DNA of 6,192 bases from Betaproteobacteria bacterium UBA7395 (lineage in GTDB: Bacteria > Pseudomonadota > Gammaproteobacteria > Burkholderiales > Rhodocyclaceae), in assembly GCA_002470165.1 (NCBI GenBank), contig DKNF01000046.1:1-6192 (forward strand), read 5' to 3'. Below, in pieces: positions 1 to 6,192 of the stretch; the first letter of the stretch is position 1; each line of letters begins with the position of its first letter. Below the pieces are notes generated by a model. That model saw only the letters and a program-made list of their open reading frames with translations, was not told the DNA's origin and ran no database searches. A program made the position numbers and the translations under genes.

Positions 1-2556
<2,556 letters not shown>

Positions 2557-2565
2557 GACGCAGGC

Positions 2566-3432
2566 TTGAAACTCTACGAACTCCCCAGCCCGTTCGAGAT
2601 CGAGACCGGCACGGTCCTGATGCTTGAACCGGCCTGGGCGCGGGCCGGCGAATTGCGCGCCCAACTGCTCGACGAAAGCTATCCCAAGCCCTTCGTCATC
2701 GACGACGGCAAGTCGCGCTACCTCTACTTCAACGTCCGCCTGATGCAGAGCGAGATGGCGCTCAAGGCGCCGCACGATCTGGCGCTGCGCTACACGCAGA
2801 AGATGATGGGCTTCCTGCTCTTCCATCCGCGTCCCAAACGCATCGCGCTGATCGGCCTGGGCGGCGGCTCGATCGTCAAGTTCTGCCACCGCCGCCTGCC
2901 CGGCGTGCACATCACTGCCGTCGAACTCGACCCCGACGTGATCGCCCTGCGCGACGCCTTCTTTGTTCCTGCCGACGACGAACGCCTGCAGATCATCGAA
3001 GGCGACGGTGCCGCCTTCATCGAGCACACCGAAAAAGGTATCGACGCCCTGCTGGTCGATGCCTTCGACCGCACCGGCTTCGCCCCGGCGCTGGCCAACC
3101 GCGAGTTCTTTGAGAACGCTTACACCAAGCTCTCGGGCAACGGCGTGCTGGTGGTCAATCTGGCCGGCGACAAGGAAAGTTACGCCGGGCTGATCGGCGA
3201 GGCGATGCACGTCTTCGACGACCAGGTGATCGTCATTTCGGTGCCCGACGACGGCAACCACATCCTCTACGCGTTCAAGGAAAAATACTTCGAACCGCGC
3301 TGGCGCTGGCTGCACAACCACGCCAAGGAACTGCGCGCCCGCCTCGGCCTCGACTTCCCGGCCTTCGCCCAGAAGATGGAACGCTCGTCCAAGCTCGGCT
3401 TCGCCCGGCGCGAGGCGATCCGCGGGCGCTGA
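2566..3432 (+). CDS. Spermidine-synthase-like protein (aminopropyltransferase/methyltransferase fold)
   Basis: A 288-residue protein with the Rossmann fold shared by spermidine synthases and SAM methyltransferases. The nucleotide-binding loop is LIGLGGGSIVK (95-105), followed by the acidic strand end AVELDPDV (118-125), EGDGAAF (145-151) and the VDAFDRTG segment (164-171). That last segment sits where true spermidine synthases have a DxxDP-type catalytic motif; both aspartates (D165, D168) are kept but the following proline is not. The N-terminal beta-domain is only partly recognisable (YLYFN...MQSEM, 52-64). This is the pattern of the widespread spermidine-synthase-like family, so substrate and polyamine activity are uncertain. 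The start is TTG at 2566, 9 bases after the prmB stop and in the same frame as prmB; an in-frame ATG at 2620 would remove 18 residues. No SpeD-like partner is in the window. Probably the last gene of the pilU-dapE-prmB run. Confidence 0.8.
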   Translation: MKLYELPSPFEIETGTVLMLEPAWARAGELRAQLLDESYPKPFVIDDGKSRYLYFNVRLMQSEMALKAPHDLALRYTQKMMGFLLFHPRPKRIALIGLGGGSIVKFCHRRLPGVHITAVELDPDVIALRDAFFVPADDERLQIIEGDGAAFIEHTEKGIDALLVDAFDRTGFAPALANREFFENAYTKLSGNGVLVVNLAGDKESYAGLIGEAMHVFDDQVIVISVPDDGNHILYAFKEKYFEPRWRWLHNHAKELRARLGLDFPAFAQKMERSSKLGFARREAIRGR

Positions 3433-3440
3433 ATCAACGC

Positions 3441-4649
3441 TTAAGCAGGCAGCATGTTTCCGGAAAACCGGAACGCCGAAAACACCGGCGAATCGACATA
3501 CTTCACCGCCTGCTCGTGCTCGTCCCGGAAAGCCGCCTGGATTTCGACGATTTCCTCACGACAAGCGATCAGGGCTTCGACGCAGCGCGGATCGAGCTTC
3601 CAGGTCGCCATCTTGCGCAGTGCGGCGAATGCCTCGTCATTCGACCAGGCTTCCTTGTACGAGCGCTTGGAGGTCAAGGCGTCGAACACGTCCGCCACGG
3701 CCACGATGCGCGCTTCGATCGGAATATCCTCGCCGACCAGGCCGTAGGGATAACCGCTGCCGTCATAGTTCTCGTGGTGACACTCGGCGATATGGCAGAC
3801 GAGGTCGGTATAACCGAATTCCTCAAGACCGAAGTTGCCGAGCATGGATTCGATCATTTCCCGTCCCTTGGTCGTATGCGTCTTCATGACGGCCATTTCG
3901 CCCTCGGTCAGCTTGCCGGGCTTGCGCAGGATTTCATCGGGAATGGCGATCTTGCCGATGTCGTGCATCGGCGCAAACCAGAACACCGCCTCGACGAATT
4001 CATCCTCCAGGCGATAATCGCGGGCCACCGCATTGGCGATCAATCGGGAGAATCTCGCCATACGCGCCAGATGCGCCCCGGTCTCCGGGTCCTTGTGCCC
4101 GGAAAAACAGGTTGCCGTCCGCAAAGCCCCCAGCAGCACCTGCACCTGCTTCAATTCCATGTTGACCAGCAGGGAAACCAAGCGGGCAATCATGTCCAGA
4201 TACGGCAACGACGACTCGTCAAACACCCCGGCTTGGCGAGAGTTGAAGAAAACGAAGCCGCCCAGCTGGCCATTCTGGTAAATCGGCACCGTATAGCTTG
4301 CCTGGTAGCCGTGGGTATTCAGTTTGCGCGCATGGGTTTTCCGGCTTCGCGCAAACACGGACAGGTCGTTGATGACCCGGGGTTTGCCATCGAGCGAAAT
4401 ACGGTACAGGGATTTCGCATCCCGCAAACGGCACTGGTAATTGCCCAGCGGATTCTCGCCGTCCGTACTGTGGGCGAAGGTCTGCAACATGTCGTCCTGA
4501 GGGTCGTAGACCGCGATCCCGATACGGTGAACGAATTCGCAACGCTGCCGCAACACGCGATGCAGGAAACCGATCTTCTCCGACATCGTCAGCTTTTCGT
4601 TCAGCCGGTTCAACAGATCCTGATGTTCACACACCGAATTCTTTTTCAT
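3441..4649 (-). CDS. GAF + HD-GYP protein, probable cyclic-di-GMP phosphodiesterase
   Basis: A 402-residue soluble protein with no signal peptide or membrane segment. Residues about 28-165 form a GAF sensor domain (IGIAVYDP, YTVPIYQNGQLGGFVFF), ligand unknown. Residues about 170-365 form an HD-GYP domain. Visible residues are E189 and H193 (DPETGAH), H229-D230 with K233 (HDIGK), H258, H291-H292 in HHENYDGSGYP (291-301), and D320 in VADVFDALTSKRSY. These match the trinuclear metal ligand set I recall from a structurally solved HD-GYP enzyme, so hydrolysis of cyclic-di-GMP to pGpG or GMP is likely. It stands alone on its strand, divergent from the hemerythrin-LuxR gene. The start is ATG at 4649, with a perfect GGAGG 5 bases upstream; an in-frame GTG at 4655 overlaps that GGAGG and is unlikely. 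The GAF domain could respond to a nucleotide, a small molecule or redox. Confidence 0.93.
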   Translation of the reverse strand: MKKNSVCEHQDLLNRLNEKLTMSEKIGFLHRVLRQRCEFVHRIGIAVYDPQDDMLQTFAHSTDGENPLGNYQCRLRDAKSLYRISLDGKPRVINDLSVFARSRKTHARKLNTHGYQASYTVPIYQNGQLGGFVFFNSRQAGVFDESSLPYLDMIARLVSLLVNMELKQVQVLLGALRTATCFSGHKDPETGAHLARMARFSRLIANAVARDYRLEDEFVEAVFWFAPMHDIGKIAIPDEILRKPGKLTEGEMAVMKTHTTKGREMIESMLGNFGLEEFGYTDLVCHIAECHHENYDGSGYPYGLVGEDIPIEARIVAVADVFDALTSKRSYKEAWSNDEAFAALRKMATWKLDPRCVEALIACREEIVEIQAAFRDEHEQAVKYVDSPVFSAFRFSGNMLPA

Positions 4650-4654
4650 GGGCA

Positions 4655-4659
4655 CCTCC
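4655..4659 (-). promoter_or_regulatory. Ribosome binding site deciding the HD-GYP gene start
   Basis: Reading the minus strand, GGAGG is followed by TGCCC and then ATG, a perfect Shine-Dalgarno with 5-base spacing. The alternative GTG start (4655-4653) uses the last G of this motif, so it cannot be served by it. A second GGAGG at 4672-4668 lies 12 bases before the GTG, which is long, and it may fall upstream of the transcription start. Confidence 0.8.
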
Positions 4660-4672
4660 GCTAGATGCCTCC

Positions 4673-4701
4673 ACTGTAATCAGCCCCCAGGGGCGAGTCA
4701 T
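4673..4701 (-). promoter_or_regulatory. Possible sigma-70 promoter for the GAF-HD-GYP gene
   Basis: On the minus strand ATGACT (4701-4696, 4 of 6 to TTGACA) and TACAGT (4678-4673, 4 of 6 to TATAAT) are separated by 17 bases. Transcription would begin near 4666, giving a short leader that contains the GGAGG at 4659-4655. Both boxes are imperfect and were found by eye. The -35 box overlaps the edge of the inverted repeat at 4700-4717 by two bases. Confidence 0.4.
4683..4694. repeat. Short GC-rich inverted repeat in the divergent promoter region
   Basis: GCCCC-CA-GGGGC is a perfect 5-bp inverted repeat with a 2-base centre. It lies between the two boxes of the proposed minus-strand promoter. 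It could be a second protein-binding site, or chance in GC-rich DNA. With a 2-base loop it is a poor RNA hairpin. Confidence 0.35.
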
Positions 4702-4717
4702 CACCCGGCGGGGTGAT
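4700..4717. promoter_or_regulatory. Candidate operator: perfect 7-bp inverted repeat between divergent genes
   Basis: ATCACCC-GGCG-GGGTGAT is a perfect inverted repeat of two 7-bp arms around 4 bases, 18 bp in all, the size and symmetry expected of a site for a dimeric LuxR/NarL-type regulator. It lies just upstream of the -10 box at 4739-4744 and overlaps the -35 position of the proposed minus-strand promoter. Its centre (4708.5) is about 42 bases from both estimated transcription starts (near 4751 + and near 4666 -), where class II activators usually bind. The hemerythrin-LuxR protein encoded next to it is the natural candidate binder; this is inference. Confidence 0.55.
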
Positions 4718-4738
4718 ATTCACCAAGCAGCAAAAATA

Positions 4739-4744
4739 TATAAT
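4739..4744 (+). promoter_or_regulatory. -10 box of the hemerythrin-LuxR gene promoter
   Basis: A perfect TATAAT lies in an AT-rich patch unlike the surrounding sequence. At the usual 17-base spacing the -35 position reads ATATTC, a poor match to TTGACA, which suggests dependence on an activator. The predicted start is near 4751, leaving a leader of about 36 bases. That leader is A-rich before the ATG (4770-4782) and has no clear Shine-Dalgarno. Confidence 0.55.
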
Positions 4745-4786
4745 TCAATCGCTTACACAACCAGGACCGAGAAAAAGAAAAACGCC

Positions 4787-5596
4787 ATGGGCATCCACCA
4801 TACGGGCAATGCAGAAATCGATCAGCAACACAGCATCCTCGAGAACATGGTCGAGCAACTCGCCAGTTTCTGCAGTGAAAGCACGCCGCTGTCCCAGCCG
4901 GTTTGCGCCCATTGCCCGCCGGGCCGCCAAACCGAATGCGGCAACAGCCTGGCCAGCCTGACTGGAGAACTCGCCGCCTTCCTGATCGGCCACGCGACCT
5001 ACGAAGAAAAGATGATGGAACTGCTGCCCGATACCCCGGTGTGCCAGGCCCACATCAAGGCGCACAAGGCGGCCCATGAAGGCATTGCCAGGCAACTGAA
5101 GCGGCTGGCCCTGCAGGTGCAAAGCGAGCCGCCTTACGAAGCCAGCCTGTTCCTGCAAAAACTTACCGGCGAATGGCTGGGCAATCACTCATCGCTGTTC
5201 GACAATCGCCTCGTTCGCCTGGGCAAGACCGAAGCACCGGAAATCGATTTCGACGCCGAACTGGTGGTCATGCTCGATCAGCACGTCTTTCCCAATCGCC
5301 CGACCACCGGATCGCGCGCTGAAGCTGCCGCGACGCAACGTCAGCGCGTCGAAATCGTCGGCCGCTTCGAATCGCTGACTGCATCCCAGCGCAAGGTGTT
5401 CTGGCTGGTCGTCAGCGGCCGGAAGAATGCCGAGATCGCCGAAGAACTGGGCATTTCCGTCAACACCGTCAAAACCCACCGCAGCGTGATCTTCCAGAAA
5501 TTCGAAGTCAGCTCGGTCGTGGAATTGCTGCAGAAGACCGACATCCTGCGTCAGGCCAACGACAAGCAGCGGAAAGCGCCGCTCAGCCGCCGCTGA
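4787..5596 (+). CDS. Hemerythrin-LuxR fusion: putative di-iron-sensing transcriptional regulator
   Basis: A 269-residue soluble protein with two domains. Residues 1-145 are hemerythrin-like: GI...IDQQH (H15), HATYE (H69, E73), a histidine series H89/H93/H97, and WLGNHSSLFD (H134, D139). This fits the H, HxxxE, HxxxH, HxxxxD ligand pattern of a di-iron site that binds oxygen or reacts with NO or peroxide. Between the first two helices is an insert with C29, C40, C43 and C51 (PVCAHCPPGRQTEC), not part of the usual fold. Residues about 145-190 are a linker. Residues about 192-255 are a LuxR/GerE helix-turn-helix, starting ESLTASQRKVFWLVVSGRKN, with IAEELGISVNTVKTHR (217-231) containing the recognition helix. 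No receiver domain is present, so it should act as a one-component regulator. It is divergent from the HD-GYP gene. The start fits the hemerythrin N-terminus; no in-frame start lies upstream within the leader. Signal and targets are inferred. Confidence 0.9.
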   Translation: MGIHHTGNAEIDQQHSILENMVEQLASFCSESTPLSQPVCAHCPPGRQTECGNSLASLTGELAAFLIGHATYEEKMMELLPDTPVCQAHIKAHKAAHEGIARQLKRLALQVQSEPPYEASLFLQKLTGEWLGNHSSLFDNRLVRLGKTEAPEIDFDAELVVMLDQHVFPNRPTTGSRAEAAATQRQRVEIVGRFESLTASQRKVFWLVVSGRKNAEIAEELGISVNTVKTHRSVIFQKFEVSSVVELLQKTDILRQANDKQRKAPLSRR

Positions 5597-6192
5597 TCTC
5601 GCCGAGGATCGCCCGCAGCAGGCGCCAGCAACGTTCCACTGACGCCACCTCGACCCGCTCGCCGGGGGCGTGCGCGCCGTGGATGGTCGGGCCGAAGGAA
5701 ACGATGTCGAGGCCCGGGTATTGGGCGCCGATCAGCCCGCATTCGAGGCCGGCGTGGATCACCTGGACTTTCGAATCGCCGCCGAAATCGCGCTTGAACA
5801 CCGCCTGGCAGGTTTGCAGCAGGGCCGAATCCGGGTTCGGCTGCCAGCCCGGATACTGGCCGGATTTTTCGGCAGCGGTGCCGGACAGCGCAAACAGGCT
5901 GACAATCTCGTCGGCCAGCGCGTCGGCCGCGCGGTCGACCAGCGAGCGGACCATGAAATTGGCGTAGCCGGCGTCCGGTGTCAGTTCGACGATACCGAGG
6001 TTGTTCGAGGTTTCGACCACGCCAGCCACCTGCCGGCTGAAACGCTTCACGCCATGCGGCGCGGCATGCAGCGACGCCAGCCAGGTGAATTGCTCGGCGC
6101 CGGCCATGACCGCATCCGCCGTCGCCGCTTGCGCGCTCAGGGCAATGCCGTCGTCCACACCGCGCAGCAGTTCGCGCAACGCCGCCTGCTGC
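5583..6192 (-). CDS. pepD: PepD, aminoacyl-histidine dipeptidase (3' part; start lies outside the window)
   Basis: The C-terminal 202 residues of an M20-family cytoplasmic metallopeptidase that splits Xaa-His dipeptides such as carnosine-type substrates. The full protein is usually about 485 residues, so roughly 40 percent is here. Recognisable segments of the fragment are VETSNNLG (59-66), VIHAGLECG (144-152) and VSFGPTIHGAHAPGERV (164-180). In the last, the GAH histidine (H174) corresponds to the C-terminal metal-binding histidine of the family. The N-terminal metal ligands (HxD, D, EE) would lie beyond the window. The TGA stop falls inside the last codons of the convergent hemerythrin-LuxR gene, a 14-base tail-to-tail overlap. 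The frame is open to the window edge. Another M20 peptidase is possible, but HAGLECG plus FGPTIHGAH strongly favours PepD. Confidence 0.92.
   Translation of the reverse strand, partial: QQAALRELLRGVDDGIALSAQAATADAVMAGAEQFTWLASLHAAPHGVKRFSRQVAGVVETSNNLGIVELTPDAGYANFMVRSLVDRAADALADEIVSLFALSGTAAEKSGQYPGWQPNPDSALLQTCQAVFKRDFGGDSKVQVIHAGLECGLIGAQYPGLDIVSFGPTIHGAHAPGERVEVASVERCWRLLRAILGEISGG

Noticed and set aside
3458..3473. Hairpin TTCCGG-AAAA-CCGGAA as a terminator for the convergent genes
   Set aside because: A 6-bp stem with no T-run after it on either strand, lying inside the HD-GYP coding sequence; it may be chance.
4650..4655. GTG start at 4655 for the HD-GYP protein
   Set aside because: The GTG overlaps the GGAGG that serves the ATG at 4649 with ideal spacing.
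3516..4664. 382-codon open frame on the plus strand opposite the HD-GYP gene
   Set aside because: The minus strand encodes an intact HD-GYP domain with its metal ligands over the same bases; the plus-strand text shows no domain and no ribosome binding site.
5596..5620. GATC...GATC inverted pairs just after the regulator's stop as a terminator
   Set aside because: The stem is interrupted and there is no T-run; the sequence is also pepD coding.

Overview
The window is dense, GC-rich bacterial chromosome. The predicted proteins (PilU, DapE, PrmB, PepD, HD-GYP and hemerythrin families), the ATGA stop/start overlaps and the strong G/C bias at third codon positions fit a betaproteobacterium. My best guess is Rhodocyclales (Dechloromonas/Azonexus-like), by family resemblance only. 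No tRNA, rRNA, CRISPR array, insertion sequence or prophage gene is visible. The first and last genes are cut by the window edges.

Layout. Bases 1-3432 (+) carry a tightly packed housekeeping run: the 3' end of pilU (type IV pilus retraction ATPase), dapE (lysine/diaminopimelate synthesis), prmB (glutamine methyltransferase for ribosomal protein L3) and an orphan spermidine-synthase-like gene. pilU/dapE and dapE/prmB overlap by 4 bases, so translational coupling is likely. Bases 3441-4649 (-) encode a GAF + HD-GYP protein, a probable cyclic-di-GMP phosphodiesterase that keeps the metal ligands of the family. Its stop codon lies 8 bases from that of the convergent spermidine-synthase-like gene. 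Bases 4650-4786 are the only real intergenic region, a divergent promoter region with two GC-rich inverted repeats. Bases 4787-5596 (+) encode an N-terminal hemerythrin-like domain fused to a C-terminal LuxR/GerE helix-turn-helix. Bases 5583-6192 (-) are the 3' part of pepD (aminoacyl-histidine dipeptidase), whose end overlaps the regulator's end by 14 bases.

The most interesting part is 3441-5596. A one-component regulator whose sensor is a di-iron hemerythrin fold, with an unusual internal cysteine cluster, is divergently paired with a cyclic-di-GMP phosphodiesterase. A perfect 7-bp inverted repeat, ATCACCC-N4-GGGTGAT, lies between them. By my estimate it is centred near -42 relative to a predicted start site on each strand. 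The proposed reading is that oxygen, NO or redox state is sensed at the di-iron or cysteine site, changes DNA binding at the shared operator, and so sets phosphodiesterase level and cyclic-di-GMP output (motility, biofilm or pilus activity). The domains and the repeat are read directly from the sequence; the ligand, operator identity and circuit are inference.
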